64,000 bases of DNA from Corynebacterium tuberculostearicum (GCF_030503735.1 NZ_CP073096.1:1674001-1738000); one strand, 5' to 3'; shown: positions 1-11,932, counted from the first letter of the stretch. Made by a program: numbers and translations. The notes: generated from the sequence alone by a model not told the origin.

Positions 1-175
1 AGCGGTAGAGGCTAATGAGCTTTCCGTTGATGCTCCGCAGGCGGAGCAAGATGCGCAGGTCAAGGATGCCCCGAGTGCCGCTGAGCAGTCCCCGGATAAG
101 GATTTTGTTGAGGACATGGGCGCTGAGGGTACCGAGGCTGCTGGAGCCCCAGAGGCCGTCGGCGCTGCGGAATAG
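1..175 (+). CDS. C-terminal end of an unknown acidic protein (partial)
   Basis: An open frame runs from base 2 to the TAG stop at 173-175, giving 57 residues of C-terminus. The start lies outside the window. The stretch is low in complexity and rich in Ala, Glu, Asp and Pro, with no hydrophobic segment or motif that I recognise. It looks like a disordered acidic tail. Codon use is normal for the rest of the window. No function can be assigned from this fragment. Confidence 0.6.
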   Translation, partial: AVEANELSVDAPQAEQDAQVKDAPSAAEQSPDKDFVEDMGAEGTEAAGAPEAVGAAE

Positions 176-187
176 GTAGCGCGGAAG

Positions 188-219
188 TATAATCAGCGAG
201 TTCATTAACTACAGGAAAG
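188..219 (+). promoter_or_regulatory. Promoter -10 box and ribosome binding site of the mycolyltransferase gene
   Basis: A perfect TATAAT lies at 188-193 and an AGGAAAG ribosome binding site at 213-219, eight bases before the ATG at 227. No convincing -35 box is visible, which is common in corynebacteria. The gene therefore probably has its own promoter just after the upstream stop codon. Confidence 0.6.
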
Positions 220-226
220 AAGCACT

Positions 227-1306
227 ATGAAGCGTCTTAGCTCCATCCTTGCCGCCACCGTCGTGTGCGCAGGCCTAGCTTGCACCCCAATCGCGGGTGC
301 CGCACAGCTCACCCCACAGCAGGTGGCAGGCAACGCCACCCAGTCCACCTTGGCCCCGCTGGAGGTCACCCCAGAACTGGAGCAGCAGACCTGGTACCAG
401 AAGTACAAGGACGATCCGCGCGTCGAAAAGCTGCAGGCCACCTCCCCTGCCATGAACGGCCGCGAGATTCCGCTGGCCGTCATTCGCGCGACGGATGAGA
501 ACCGCCCGACCATCTACCTGCTCAATGGCGCAGGCGGCGCGGAGCAGGACATGGACTGGCTGAAGCTTTCCGATGCCGTTGATTTCTACCACTCCAAGAA
601 CGTCAACGTGGTTATCCCGCAGGCCGGTGCTTTCTCCTACTACACCGACTGGGTCTCCGAGCCGAACTCCAAGTACCTCAAGGGGCCACAGAAGTGGGAA
701 ACCTTCCTCACCAAGGAACTGCCGGGCGCCATCGAGGGCCATATCAAGGCCGATAATCACCGTGCCATCGCGGGCATGTCCATGTCCGCGACCTCCTCCC
801 TGCTGCTGGCAGAGCACAACCAGGGCTTCTATGACGCCGTCGGTTCCTACGCCGGCTGCGCGGCCACCGCTTACCCGGTAGAGCACAAGGCCGTTGAGCT
901 TACCGTCAACCGCGGCGGCGCTACCACGGAGCAGATGTGGGGCCCGTTCGGCTCTCCCACCAACCGCTATAACGATGCAATGATGAACCACGAAAAGCTG
1001 CGCGGCACGGAGCTGTACATCTCTTCCGGTTCCGGCCTGGCCGGCAAGGAGGATACTTTCTCCTATAACGTGGCTAAGGGCTATAACCCTGCTACCGCTG
1101 CTTTGGGCTCCGCTCAGTTGCAGGTGGAGGGCGGCGCCATCGAGGCAGGTGTGAATTACTGCACCCACAATTTCAAGGCCAAGCTGGACCAGGCTGGCAT
1201 CCCGGCCACCTATAACTTCCGCAATACCGGCACCCACTCTTGGCCGCACTGGATTGCGGACCTTAAGGACTCCTGGCCGGTCTTCGAGCGCGCTTTCAAT
1301 AAATAA
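227..1306 (+). CDS. cmt: Secreted corynomycolyltransferase (antigen 85-type esterase)
   Basis: A 359-residue alpha/beta-hydrolase of the antigen 85/Cmt family, which moves corynomycolic acids from trehalose monocorynomycolate onto arabinogalactan or another trehalose in the outer envelope. The N-terminus is a signal peptide: charged MKRL, a hydrophobic run, then AGA-AQ as likely cleavage site near residue 26. The nucleophile serine sits in GMSMSA (around residue 185) and the catalytic histidine in GTHSWPHW near the C-terminus; both are typical of mycolyltransferases. The length fits the small single-domain Cmt proteins. Corynebacteria carry several paralogues, so which Cmt this is cannot be decided here. 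It is transcribed alone and followed by a long inverted repeat. Confidence 0.9.
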   Translation: MKRLSSILAATVVCAGLACTPIAGAAQLTPQQVAGNATQSTLAPLEVTPELEQQTWYQKYKDDPRVEKLQATSPAMNGREIPLAVIRATDENRPTIYLLNGAGGAEQDMDWLKLSDAVDFYHSKNVNVVIPQAGAFSYYTDWVSEPNSKYLKGPQKWETFLTKELPGAIEGHIKADNHRAIAGMSMSATSSLLLAEHNQGFYDAVGSYAGCAATAYPVEHKAVELTVNRGGATTEQMWGPFGSPTNRYNDAMMNHEKLRGTELYISSGSGLAGKEDTFSYNVAKGYNPATAALGSAQLQVEGGAIEAGVNYCTHNFKAKLDQAGIPATYNFRNTGTHSWPHWIADLKDSWPVFERAFNK

Positions 1307-1326
1307 GCTCGTTTCTTTCCGCGGCT

Positions 1327-1377
1327 GAAAGGGCGGTAGGCTTGCAGCATTATGAAGTTGCTTCCTACCGCCCTTTC
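1327..1377. repeat. 14-bp perfect inverted repeat spanning the start codon of the next gene
   Basis: GAAAGGGCGGTAGG at 1327-1340 is matched exactly by its reverse complement at 1364-1377, with a 23-base loop. The ATG of the aminopeptidase gene (1352) is in the loop and the right arm is coding sequence. In a transcript reading through from the mycolyltransferase gene it would form a strong hairpin, possibly acting as terminator. A downstream T-run is missing. Confidence 0.6.
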
Positions 1378-2677
1378 GCGTACTCACACTGACCCTTATA
1401 CCGGCGTGGATTTTAACCTCGGTTTTGAGGTCTTGCACTACACGCTGGATCTGACCTATCGCGTGGAGCCCAACCTGCTCCAAGGCGAGGCTACTTTGAC
1501 TATCCGGGCCGACGAAGATTTAACGTCCCTGACCCTAGACTTGGGCGGGGCAATGGTGGCCCGGCGCGTGACCGCAAAGAGCGCGCCGCGGGTGGCTAAG
1601 TTCCGCCAGTCTTCCGGCAAGCTGCGCCTGCGTTTTGCTGAGGAGATTGCCGCTGGTACGGAATTTGATCTGGTCATTCGCTATGGCGGCAGCCCGCGGC
1701 CGATCCGCACCACCTGGGGCGAGATTGGCTGGGAAGAAACCGAGTCCGGTTCGCTGGTGGCCAGCCAGCCCAATGGCGCGCCGAGCTGGTTCCCCTGCGA
1801 CGATACGCCGTCTGAAAAGGCGCTCTATGACATCATCATCACGGCCGATGATCCCTTCATCGTGGTATCCAATGGTGACCTCCTCTCCCGCCGGGCGGGC
1901 GGCTCCACCACGCAGTGGCACTACCGCACCCGCGAGCCCATGGCTACCTATCTGGCGACGGTCCAGGTAGGCGAGTTCTCTAATTTTGCTTTGGGGCCTT
2001 CCACGCGCGCCTGGGCGCCAGCCGAGTTGCGCGAACGCGTGCTGGATGAGTTTGCCCAGCAGCAAGAAATGGTGGACTTCTTCGCCTCCATTTACGGCCC
2101 TTACCCGTTTGCGGATTACCAGGTGGTCATCACGGAAGATGAGCTGGAAATACCGCTGGAGGCGCAAGGCCTGTCCATTTTTGGCTCCAACCACATTAAG
2201 GGCGACCACGCCTTCGAGCGCCTTATCGCGCACGAGCTTTCCCACCAATGGTTTGGCAATTCCGTGGGCCTGGGCGAGTGGAAGGATATCTGGCTCAACG
2301 AGGGCTTTGCCTGCTACAGCGAGTGGCTATGGGCCGAGCACAAGGGTGAGACCACCGCGCACGAGGCGGCGCGTTCCCACTACCATGTCTTGGGACGCAA
2401 GGCACAGGACCTCACCGTTTCTGATCCAGGTGCGCGCGATATGTTCGATGACCGCGTGTATAAGCGCGGCGCCTTGGCTGTGCATGCCATTCACCGCCTG
2501 CTTGGCGATGCCTTCTTTACCACCCTCCGCAGCTACCTCACCGAACACCAGCATTCGGTGGTAGAGCCTGCCATGTTGTTGGATGCCTTCCGCGCCGCCG
2601 CTCCTGACGCCGCGCTTTTCGACGCCACCGTAGATACCTGGCTCAACCAGAAGGATCTCCCCTCCTTCCCGAGTTAG
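1352..2677 (+). CDS. M1-family zinc metallopeptidase (aminopeptidase)
   Basis: A 441-residue member of the M1 (gluzincin) family, which removes N-terminal residues from peptides. The zinc site is complete: HELSH gives His294, Glu295 and His298, and Glu317 follows in NEGFA, exactly the HEXXH-18-E spacing of the family. An exopeptidase-type loop precedes it. At 441 residues it has the N-terminal beta domain and catalytic domain but lacks the large C-terminal helical domain of PepN, as seen in many actinobacterial short M1 proteins. There is no signal peptide, so it is probably cytoplasmic. The ATG at 1352 has no Shine-Dalgarno sequence; TAGGCT at 1336-1341 may be the -10 box of a short-leader or leaderless transcript. 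Confidence 0.9.
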   Translation: MKLLPTALSRTHTDPYTGVDFNLGFEVLHYTLDLTYRVEPNLLQGEATLTIRADEDLTSLTLDLGGAMVARRVTAKSAPRVAKFRQSSGKLRLRFAEEIAAGTEFDLVIRYGGSPRPIRTTWGEIGWEETESGSLVASQPNGAPSWFPCDDTPSEKALYDIIITADDPFIVVSNGDLLSRRAGGSTTQWHYRTREPMATYLATVQVGEFSNFALGPSTRAWAPAELRERVLDEFAQQQEMVDFFASIYGPYPFADYQVVITEDELEIPLEAQGLSIFGSNHIKGDHAFERLIAHELSHQWFGNSVGLGEWKDIWLNEGFACYSEWLWAEHKGETTAHEAARSHYHVLGRKAQDLTVSDPGARDMFDDRVYKRGALAVHAIHRLLGDAFFTTLRSYLTEHQHSVVEPAMLLDAFRAAAPDAALFDATVDTWLNQKDLPSFPS

Positions 2678-2685
2678 TGGTTTTG

Positions 2686-2706
2686 ACCCCGTTTCGCGGG
2701 GTTTAA
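2686..2706 (+). terminator. Rho-independent terminator after the M1 peptidase
   Basis: A stem ACCCCG/CGGGGT (2686-2691 and 2697-2702) with a five-base loop is followed by TTTAAT. It lies nine bases after the stop codon of the aminopeptidase gene. Confidence 0.75.
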
Positions 2707-2758
2707 TCTGCGTTTGCTTGGGGAATGCCTAATCCATTGACCAATCCCTTCTTTCCTG

Positions 2759-2786
2759 TTGACGGGGTGTTTTATCTGGGTAGAAT
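2759..2786 (+). promoter_or_regulatory. Housekeeping-type promoter of the DUF222/HNH gene
   Basis: TTGACG (2759-2764) and TAGAAT (2781-2786) are separated by 16 bases, one of the clearest sigma-70-like promoters in the window. It is followed by a GGAAGGGAGGG ribosome binding site just before the ATG at 2819. Confidence 0.7.
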
Positions 2787-2818
2787 AGAACATGTAAACG
2801 AAAAGGAAGGGAGGGATC

Positions 2819-5357
<2,539 letters not shown>

Positions 5358-5359
5358 AT

Positions 5360-6715
5360 ATGCACATAACTGAAACCGCCATCCCGGGACTGCTCATTAT
5401 CGGCCTCGACGTACACGGGGACAACCGCGGCTGGTTCAAGGAGAATTGGCAGCGCGAAAAACTCACCGAGCTCGCGCCCGAACTCGCAAGCTTCCAGCCA
5501 GTGCAGAACAATATTTCTTATAACCACGCCGGAGCCACCCGCGGCCTGCACGCCGAGCCGTGGGACAAGCTGGTCTCGGTGGCGCAGGGCAAAATCTTCG
5601 GCGCGTGGTGCGATTTGCGCGAGGGCTCGGAGAGCTTTGGCGAGGTCGTCACCCACGAGGTGGGACCGGAGACTGCGGTGTTTGTGCCGCGGGGCGTCGC
5701 CAATGGCTTTCAGGCCCTGGAGGAAACCTCCTACTGCTACCTTGTCAATGAGCATTGGTCGGCCGAGGCGCTCTATTCCGCGGTGAACCTCAACATCATA
5801 GACTGGCCCCTAGAACCCACCGAGATTTCGAAGAAGGACAAGCAGCACCCCGCCCTCGAAGACGTGAGCCCGATGCCCGCCCGCCGCATCCTTGTCACGG
5901 GCGCGAATGGGCAGTTGGGGCGGGCGTTGAAGCGTCTGCTTGCCGACGCCGAATTTTGCACCCACGCCGAATTCGACATCACCAACCCACCCGCACGGAA
6001 TTGGAAGCAGTACTCCGCCATCATTAACTGCGCGGCGTATAACGACGTCAACGGCGCCGAAAGCGACCGCGCCGCCGCTTGGGCTGTCAACGCGGAAGGG
6101 CCTGCAAAGCTGGCGCGCATCGCCGCGGAAAACCAGATCACGCTGGTACACGTCTCGAGCGACTATATCTTCGATGGAGCTAACGAGGTCCATACCGAGG
6201 AGGAGCTACCGTCGCCATTGAGTGCGTATGGGGCGTCGAAAGCCGCGGGCGATACCGCCGCGCAGACCGCGCCACAGCACTACGTCATCCGCACCTCGTG
6301 GGTATTTGGCGAGGGCGAGAATTTCATGTCCACCATGCGCCGCTTGGCCAATAGGGGCGTGGAGCCGAAGGTTATCCATGACCAGCGCGGGCGGCCCACG
6401 TTTGCCGAGGATCTTGCCAAAGGCATCGTGCACCTGCTCAAATCCGGAGCGGAGTACGGCGTGTATAACCTGTCCAACTCGGGCGATACCGTGGGCCGCG
6501 ATGAGATTGCCATGGCCGTATTCATCGGACTCGGCCACGATCCGGCCGAGGTCACGCCGGTGAGCACCGAGCAGTACCGCGACATCGCGGGGCCCGAGGC
6601 GCCGCGCCCCAAGGAATCTACGTTCGCGCTGGATAAAATCGAAGCCACTGGGTTCAAGCCGCAGAATTGGCGCGCGGCGCTTGCCCTGTACCTGGCGCTG
6701 TACCCGGAGGATTAA
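5360..6715 (+). CDS. rmlCD: Bifunctional dTDP-4-dehydrorhamnose 3,5-epimerase / reductase (RmlC-RmlD fusion)
   Basis: A 451-residue fusion of the third and fourth dTDP-rhamnose enzymes. Residues 1-170 form a cupin epimerase (RmlC: GWFKENWQREKL, NNISYNHAGATRGLHAE with the catalytic His, and YLVNEHWS). From about residue 173 a Rossmann-fold NADPH reductase follows (RmlD: ILVTGANGQLG, INCAAYNDVNGAE, HVSSDYIFDG, YGASK). Other bacteria usually encode these separately; the fused form is usual in corynebacteria. The product dTDP-L-rhamnose feeds the arabinogalactan linker rhamnosyltransferase. It is tightly coupled to rmlB upstream and its stop abuts the rmlA ATG at 6716. Confidence 0.93.
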   Translation: MHITETAIPGLLIIGLDVHGDNRGWFKENWQREKLTELAPELASFQPVQNNISYNHAGATRGLHAEPWDKLVSVAQGKIFGAWCDLREGSESFGEVVTHEVGPETAVFVPRGVANGFQALEETSYCYLVNEHWSAEALYSAVNLNIIDWPLEPTEISKKDKQHPALEDVSPMPARRILVTGANGQLGRALKRLLADAEFCTHAEFDITNPPARNWKQYSAIINCAAYNDVNGAESDRAAAWAVNAEGPAKLARIAAENQITLVHVSSDYIFDGANEVHTEEELPSPLSAYGASKAAGDTAAQTAPQHYVIRTSWVFGEGENFMSTMRRLANRGVEPKVIHDQRGRPTFAEDLAKGIVHLLKSGAEYGVYNLSNSGDTVGRDEIAMAVFIGLGHDPAEVTPVSTEQYRDIAGPEAPRPKESTFALDKIEATGFKPQNWRAALALYLALYPED

Positions 6716-7564
6716 ATGAAAGGCATCATCCTGGCCGGCGGTTCCGGCACGCGGCTCTACCCGATTACCAAGGGCATCTCGAAGCAGCTCATGCCCATTT
6801 ATGACAAGCCGATGATTTACTACCCGCTAACCACGCTCATCCAGGCGGGCATTCGGGAGATCCTCATCATCACTACCCCTGAAGATGCAGGCGCCTTCCA
6901 GCGCCTCTTTGGTGATGGCTCCCAGCTCGGGCTCATGATCGATTACGCGGTCCAGCCGCGGCCGGAGGGGCTCGCACAGGCCTTCTTGATTGGCGAGGAT
7001 TTCATTGGCGATGACAGCGTCGCACTCGTGCTCGGCGATAATATCTTCCACGGCTTCGGCGGCGAGCTCGCCCACTGCCAGGATCCGGAGGGCGGCATCA
7101 TTTTCGCCTACGAGGTCTCGGATCCGCAGCGCTACGGCGTGGTGGAATTCGACGCCGCAGGCCATGCGCTCAGCATCGAGGAAAAGCCGGAGGTCCCGCG
7201 GTCTAACCACGCTGTGGTGGGCTTGTACTTTTATGACAACTCCGTGGTGGAAATAGCCAAGGGCATCGAACCCAGCGGCCGCGGCGAACTGGAGATCACG
7301 GCGGTAAACGAGGAGTACCTGCACCGCGGCGAGCTGAATGTCCAGCGGCTGCACCGCGGCAGCGTGTGGCTCGATACGGGAACGGTGGACTCGATGAGCG
7401 AGGCCTCCGCCTACGTCGAGGTACTGCAAAAGCGCACCGGAATCGTTATCGGCTCGCCCGAGGTCGCCGCCTTCGAAGCCGGCTTCATCGACCGCGTCCA
7501 GCTAGAAGCACTCGCCGAGCCGCTGCTCAAGTCCGGCTACGGCGAGTACCTGCGGGCGTTTTAG
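6716..7564 (+). CDS. rmlA: Glucose-1-phosphate thymidylyltransferase
   Basis: A 282-residue nucleotidyltransferase that joins glucose-1-phosphate and dTTP to dTDP-glucose, the entry step of the rhamnose pathway. The signature [11 protein letters not shown] occupies residues 8-18, followed by [26 protein letters not shown] carries the metal-binding Asp and [20 protein letters not shown] is the sugar-binding stretch. The length is that of short RmlA enzymes. It is the last gene of the rml operon; its start follows the rmlCD stop directly, consistent with translational coupling. It converges with the minus-strand hydrolase gene, three bases apart, and no terminator is visible between them. Confidence 0.95.
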   Translation: MKGIILAGGSGTRLYPITKGISKQLMPIYDKPMIYYPLTTLIQAGIREILIITTPEDAGAFQRLFGDGSQLGLMIDYAVQPRPEGLAQAFLIGEDFIGDDSVALVLGDNIFHGFGGELAHCQDPEGGIIFAYEVSDPQRYGVVEFDAAGHALSIEEKPEVPRSNHAVVGLYFYDNSVVEIAKGIEPSGRGELEITAVNEEYLHRGELNVQRLHRGSVWLDTGTVDSMSEASAYVEVLQKRTGIVIGSPEVAAFEAGFIDRVQLEALAEPLLKSGYGEYLRAF

Positions 7565-7567
7565 AGG

Positions 7568-8182
7568 CTAGTAGCCGCGCTCGATATATTCGTCGATGCG
7601 CGCGGCCTCTGCGCCCACCGTGGTGGCATCGCCATGCCCTGGTAGGACCTTGGTGTCCTCCGGCAGGGTGAAGACGACGTTCTTCAGCGACTCGATGATC
7701 ACATCGAAGTCGGAGTACTTGCGGCCGGTGGCGCCTGGGCCGCCGTTGAAGAGCGTATCGCCCGACAGCAGCGTCTCGCCCACATGCAGCACCACGCAGC
7801 CCGGCGAGTGTCCCGGAGTGTGGTAGACCGTAATCTTCTCGCCGCCGATATCGAATTGACCGCGATCCGCCAATGGCGTGTACGGAGCATCGCCATTGGA
7901 CTCCTGCCACAGCATGTCATCGTCTGGGTGCAGATAGACCTCGGTATCGAAGCGCTTGGCGGCCTCGGGGGCCAGCTCGCAGTGATCATTGTGCCCGTGG
8001 GTCAAAAGAATGCCCTCCACACGGCGATCGCCTACGAGCTCTGCTACCGCATCCAAATTATGAGAGGGGTCCACCACGTAGACGCTGGAGTCATCGCCCA
8101 CGACGTAGACGTTATTGTCCACATCCCACTCGCCGCCATCGAGGCGGAACTTGCCAGAGGTAATGGTGCTATCAATGCGCAT
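7568..8182 (-). CDS. MBL-fold hydrolase, partner of mycothiol dehydrogenase
   Basis: A 204-residue metallo-beta-lactamase-fold hydrolase. The metal motif THGHNDHCE supplies the HxHxDH ligands, and later histidines occur in HTPGHSPG and PGHGDAT. The fold and size are those of glyoxalase II/thioester hydrolases. Its ATG overlaps the stop of the mycothiol dehydrogenase gene (shared base 8182), so the two are one operon; the same pairing exists in mycobacteria (mscR with a downstream MBL gene). I infer that it hydrolyses the S-formylmycothiol produced by the dehydrogenase, or another mycothiol thioester. The exact substrate is not shown by the sequence. Confidence 0.85.
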   Translation of the reverse strand: MRIDSTITSGKFRLDGGEWDVDNNVYVVGDDSSVYVVDPSHNLDAVAELVGDRRVEGILLTHGHNDHCELAPEAAKRFDTEVYLHPDDDMLWQESNGDAPYTPLADRGQFDIGGEKITVYHTPGHSPGCVVLHVGETLLSGDTLFNGGPGATGRKYSDFDVIIESLKNVVFTLPEDTKVLPGHGDATTVGAEAARIDEYIERGY

Positions 8183-9267
8183 TAGAACTCCACCACCGAA
8201 CGTAGAACCTTGCCGGACTTCATGGTGGTGAAGGCCTGCTCGACGTCGTCAAGCGCAATGCGCTCGGTGACGAACTTGTCCAGCGGGAAGTTGCCGGCCT
8301 TGGACAGCGCTACGTAAGCGGGGAAATCGCGCTCGGGGAGGCAATCGCCGTACCACGCAGGCTTGATGGAACCGCCGCGGCCGTAGAGGTCGATGGCCGG
8401 GATATCCACGTGGTCGGTGAGGTTCGGCACGCCCACCATGACCATGCGGCCGGCGTGGTCGCGAGAGTAGAAGGCCTGGCGCCAGGTGGGCTGGATGCCC
8501 ACGGCGTCGATGGAGACATCGGTGCCGAAGCCGCCGGTGAGCTCGCGCACGGCGTCAATAACCTCCTGCTCCGAGAGATCCTTAGAGCAGATGGTATCGG
8601 TTGCGCCGAATTCGCGGGCGGTCTCCAGCTTCCCTTCGTCGATATCCACAGCAATGATCTTGGCCGCGCTCGCCAGCTTGGCGCCCGCAATGGCCGCCAT
8701 GCCGACGCCGCCGCAGCCAAAGACGGCAACGGACTCGCCGAGCTGGATATCGCCGGTATTCACGGCAGCGCCGAGGCCCGCCATGATGCCGCAGCCCAGC
8801 AGGCCAGCGGCAGCCGGGTCGGTGTCTTCCACCTTGGTGCACTGGCCCTCGTGGACCAGGGTCTTCTCTGCAAAGGAACCGATGCCCAGGGCGGGGGTGA
8901 GCTCGGTGCCGTCCTCGAGGGTCATCTTCTTGGAGGCGTTGTGCGTATTAAAGCAGTACTTTGGCTCACCCTTCTTGCAGGCGCGGCACTCGCCGCACAC
9001 GGCGCGCCAGTTCAAAATGACGAAGTCGCCCTCCTCCACGTGGGTAACCGCAGAACCTACGGTTTCTACCACGCCTGCGGCCTCGTGGCCGAGCAGGAAG
9101 GGGAAGGCGTCTTCAATATCGCCATCGCGGTAGGCAAGGTCGGTGTGGCAAACGCCGCAGGCCTGCACGCGCACGATGACGTCATTGGGGCCGGGGTCAG
9201 GAACGAGAATATTGACGGTTTCGACTTCCGCGCCCTGGGAGCGGGCAATAACAGCTTTTACAGTCAT
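8182..9267 (-). CDS. S-(hydroxymethyl)mycothiol dehydrogenase (zinc alcohol dehydrogenase)
   Basis: A 361-residue class III-type zinc alcohol dehydrogenase. It oxidises the adduct of formaldehyde and mycothiol with NAD and so detoxifies formaldehyde in the cytoplasm; corynebacterial homologues are named AdhE, FadH or MscR. Residues seen: [14 protein letters not shown] (catalytic zinc Cys and region), GHEAAG (His), the structural-zinc loop [15 protein letters not shown] with four Cys, and the NAD motif [11 protein letters not shown]. It heads a two-gene operon with an MBL hydrolase. The start is supported by TACGCT (9275-9280 on the minus strand) exactly seven bases before the ATG, the leaderless pattern seen often in this window. 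Confidence 0.92.
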   Translation of the reverse strand: MTVKAVIARSQGAEVETVNILVPDPGPNDVIVRVQACGVCHTDLAYRDGDIEDAFPFLLGHEAAGVVETVGSAVTHVEEGDFVILNWRAVCGECRACKKGEPKYCFNTHNASKKMTLEDGTELTPALGIGSFAEKTLVHEGQCTKVEDTDPAAAGLLGCGIMAGLGAAVNTGDIQLGESVAVFGCGGVGMAAIAGAKLASAAKIIAVDIDEGKLETAREFGATDTICSKDLSEQEVIDAVRELTGGFGTDVSIDAVGIQPTWRQAFYSRDHAGRMVMVGVPNLTDHVDIPAIDLYGRGGSIKPAWYGDCLPERDFPAYVALSKAGNFPLDKFVTERIALDDVEQAFTTMKSGKVLRSVVEF

Positions 9268-9319
9268 GCGCCCGAGCGTACCGATATTTTCAAAACCGGC
9301 GCATTACTGAAAACCCTTT

Positions 9320-10135
9320 TTAGGAGCGGGCGATGACGTTGGCCGCATGCTCGTGGCCGCGCTGGTTCATGTGGATGGGCAGGTTGCCGTCGCCTGCGGT
9401 AAAGTCCACCAGACCAGCCCACATGCGCTGGTTTGCATCGGCGCACATGCCGTTATTTCGGGTGGAGGGCTTCATATCCAAGAACTGCACGCCGGTGCGT
9501 GCCGCCAGGTCCACCTGCATCCACTGGGCCTTATTCTCAAAGTCCTGGATTGGCGGTAGGAAGGTGGAATCGGCCGGACGCGGACCGAAGTGGAATAGGC
9601 AGTAGTACGGGCCGGAACCGATGGTGGGGTAGCCAACGATCTGAATGCGCGCATTCGGGGCGGCGCGCTTGATGCGCTCGATCTGCGGCGCAGTGTGATC
9701 CACAAACTGCTTGCGAATTTGCGGCAGGTTGAGATCGCGGTGATTGTAGGTGTCATTAAAGCCAGTGGTGATGACCACGCGGTTAGTGGCCGGGGTTAGC
9801 GCACCAGTGCGCAGGGCCGCATCCACCTGCTGGAAAATCTGCGGACCATGGGACATGGACACGGCGCCGGAGCAGGAGAAGTCCCGTACGGGAAGGCGCA
9901 GCTTCGCGCCCGCGCGCTTGGCATAGTTATTGGAGGTCGGGCAGTCTACGCCAACGCCCTTGGAGCGGTCGTAGCGGTGGGCAAAATAGGAGCCAGCATC
10001 TGGATCCGCGAGGACGGAATCACCGAAGGCTACTAGGTTGCGCTCCGCGGCGGTGGCCTGCGGCGCGGCCACCGCACCCAGCACGGTCAGCGCGGAAGCC
10101 ACCACGGAGAGAACTTTCAGCTGCAGAGATTTCAT
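9320..10135 (-). CDS. Secreted SGNH/GDSL-type esterase or lipase
   Basis: A 271-residue exported SGNH hydrolase. A signal peptide (MKSLQLKVLSVVASALTV, Ala-rich cleavage region) precedes the mature protein. Block I is VAFGDSV with the nucleophile Ser, block III is TTGFNDTYN with the Asn, and the C-terminal block IHMNQRGHEHAA holds the catalytic His. Mature-domain cysteines suggest disulfides outside the cell. I chose the ATG at 10135 because AAAGGA lies six bases before it; an upstream in-frame ATG at 10156 lacks this. Lipophilic corynebacteria often secrete such lipases, but the substrate here is not known. It is transcribed alone, divergent from the acyl-CoA ligase. Confidence 0.88.
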   Translation of the reverse strand: MKSLQLKVLSVVASALTVLGAVAAPQATAAERNLVAFGDSVLADPDAGSYFAHRYDRSKGVGVDCPTSNNYAKRAGAKLRLPVRDFSCSGAVSMSHGPQIFQQVDAALRTGALTPATNRVVITTGFNDTYNHRDLNLPQIRKQFVDHTAPQIERIKRAAPNARIQIVGYPTIGSGPYYCLFHFGPRPADSTFLPPIQDFENKAQWMQVDLAARTGVQFLDMKPSTRNNGMCADANQRMWAGLVDFTAGDGNLPIHMNQRGHEHAANVIARS

Positions 10136-10286
10136 GAGATCCTTTTCTAGAAACACCAGTAACTTCAGATAACTGTAGTCACTTCTGTAACATAATTCGA
10201 GTTGGCGGCAACACCGCGCGCCTCTCTCACGATATCGTCCATGGTCACTTTTTTGTTATCTTCGCCTATTTGGAGCTATCCCAACC

Positions 10287-11903
10287 GTGAATTTCTCTGA
10301 TTTCAAATTCCATGCCGCAGCCCTCGGCCGGTTCGTTCCGGCGCTTCTAAATGCCGGAATCGTCAGTACCCAAGGGGGCGCGAAGGCCCAGCTCAGCATG
10401 CTGCCCAATCTGGCTCGCTACCGCTTCACCACCGCGCGCGAAATCGAGCAGGGCTACCTCACTTGCCCAGAGCGCCTAGCGCTTATCGACGACGACGGCA
10501 CCCTCACCTACCGCCAGCTGCGCACCCACGCCCAAGGCTTTGCCCGCTACCTCCGCTCGCTGGACCTGCCCGAGATCCGCCTCGGCGTGATGGCGCGCAA
10601 CGGCCGCGGCATCATCATTCCGCTCGGCGCCAAGGGCTATGCGGGTGCTTCTATTTACCTGCTCAACGTGGGTTCTTCGCCGGAACAGCTGGCCGGCTGC
10701 ATCGAGGAAAATGGCATCAACGTGCTCGTTGTGGATGATGAGTTCATCGACCGCGTGGACACCGATATCCCGGTCATCATCGCGCACGATACTGGGGCAA
10801 GCGAGCTGCCGAAGCTGGACAAGATCGTGAAAAATCCACCGGCCGTGGAGCTGCCGCGTTTTCCCAAGCACGGCCCGATAGTCCTCATGTCCTCCGGTAC
10901 CACGGGCATTCCGAAGGGCATTATGCGGCCGGAGCCGACCCTGCCGGTGGTGCTGGCCTCCATCGTGGATACGATTCCGTGGCGCGCGGACCAGCGCCTG
11001 CAGCTTACCGCGTCCATTTTTCACACCTGGGGCTGGGCCTGCATCAATATTGCCCTTGGCCTGCGCAATACCATCGTCACCCGCCGCGTATTCGATGCGG
11101 AGCAGGTGCTTGACGATGTCCAGCGCTACCGCCTCGATGGCATGATTTCCTCCCCCATCTTCTTTAAGCGCTTGGTGGAGCGCGACCCGGCCGGCGAGTT
11201 CGATACCTCGAGCCTGAAATTCATTGCCTCGGCCGGCAACGCACTGACCCCGGAGGTGGTCAAGGAAACCAATGAGCGCTTCGGCGCCATCCTCTGCAAC
11301 GTGTACGGCTCCACCGAACTCGCACTGGCGACGACCGCGACTATGGATCAGGTGGCCGCCAACCCCACCATCGCCGGCCGCGTGGCCTCGGGCACGAAGC
11401 TGCGCATCCTAGATGAGGAGGGCCACCCGGTTCCGCGTGGCGAGGTGGGCGAGATTTACCTCACCAACTCCACCGCAATGACCGGCTATACCAACCCGAA
11501 CCTGCGCCTGAATAAGGTGGACGGGCTCATTTCCATCGGCGATTTGGGCTACATCGACGAGCACGACTTCCTGCACGTGGTCGGCCGCGCCGATGACATG
11601 ATCATCGTCGGCGGCGAAAACGTCCACCCGCAGTCCGTCACCGAGGTCCTCGAGGCCATGCCCGGCATCCACGAGGTTCATGCTGGCGGCGTAAAGGATA
11701 GCGAGACCTTCCAACGCATCGCCGTGTGGGCGGTGCCTACTGCCGACGCCGCCGGAAAGGCCCTCACCGCCGACGCCATCCGCGACTGGGTCCGCACCAA
11801 GCTCGCCGATCACTCCGTGCCGCGCGACGTGCACTTCCTGGCCAAGCTCCCGCGCAACGCCACCGGCAAGGTGGTGCCGCGCCTGTTGGGGGCGCAGGGC
11901 TAG
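10287..11903 (+). CDS. Fatty acyl-CoA/AMP ligase (FadD-like)
   Basis: A 538-residue ANL-superfamily adenylating enzyme. The phosphate-binding motif MSSGTTGIPKG lies near residue 200, YGSTELAL is motif A5, GDLGYIDEHDFLHVVGRADDMI is the hinge region, and LPRNATGKVV carries the C-terminal catalytic lysine. All core motifs are intact, so it should activate a carboxylic acid as acyl-AMP and probably transfer it to CoA. A FadD-like medium or long chain acyl-CoA synthetase is the best guess; the acid is not determined. It starts at GTG 10287 with no clear ribosome binding site. A divergently transcribed secreted esterase next to it hints at use of host lipids, but this is only context. Confidence 0.85.
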   Translation: MNFSDFKFHAAALGRFVPALLNAGIVSTQGGAKAQLSMLPNLARYRFTTAREIEQGYLTCPERLALIDDDGTLTYRQLRTHAQGFARYLRSLDLPEIRLGVMARNGRGIIIPLGAKGYAGASIYLLNVGSSPEQLAGCIEENGINVLVVDDEFIDRVDTDIPVIIAHDTGASELPKLDKIVKNPPAVELPRFPKHGPIVLMSSGTTGIPKGIMRPEPTLPVVLASIVDTIPWRADQRLQLTASIFHTWGWACINIALGLRNTIVTRRVFDAEQVLDDVQRYRLDGMISSPIFFKRLVERDPAGEFDTSSLKFIASAGNALTPEVVKETNERFGAILCNVYGSTELALATTATMDQVAANPTIAGRVASGTKLRILDEEGHPVPRGEVGEIYLTNSTAMTGYTNPNLRLNKVDGLISIGDLGYIDEHDFLHVVGRADDMIIVGGENVHPQSVTEVLEAMPGIHEVHAGGVKDSETFQRIAVWAVPTADAAGKALTADAIRDWVRTKLADHSVPRDVHFLAKLPRNATGKVVPRLLGAQG

Positions 11904-11932
11904 TTCTTCCCTTCCTTCCCTGGCACCCGCGG

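Noticed and set aside
275..1483. Long minus-strand frame opposite the mycolyltransferase gene
   Set aside because: It is a codon-bias shadow of the real gene: no start signal, no recognisable domain, and it overlaps a well-supported protein.
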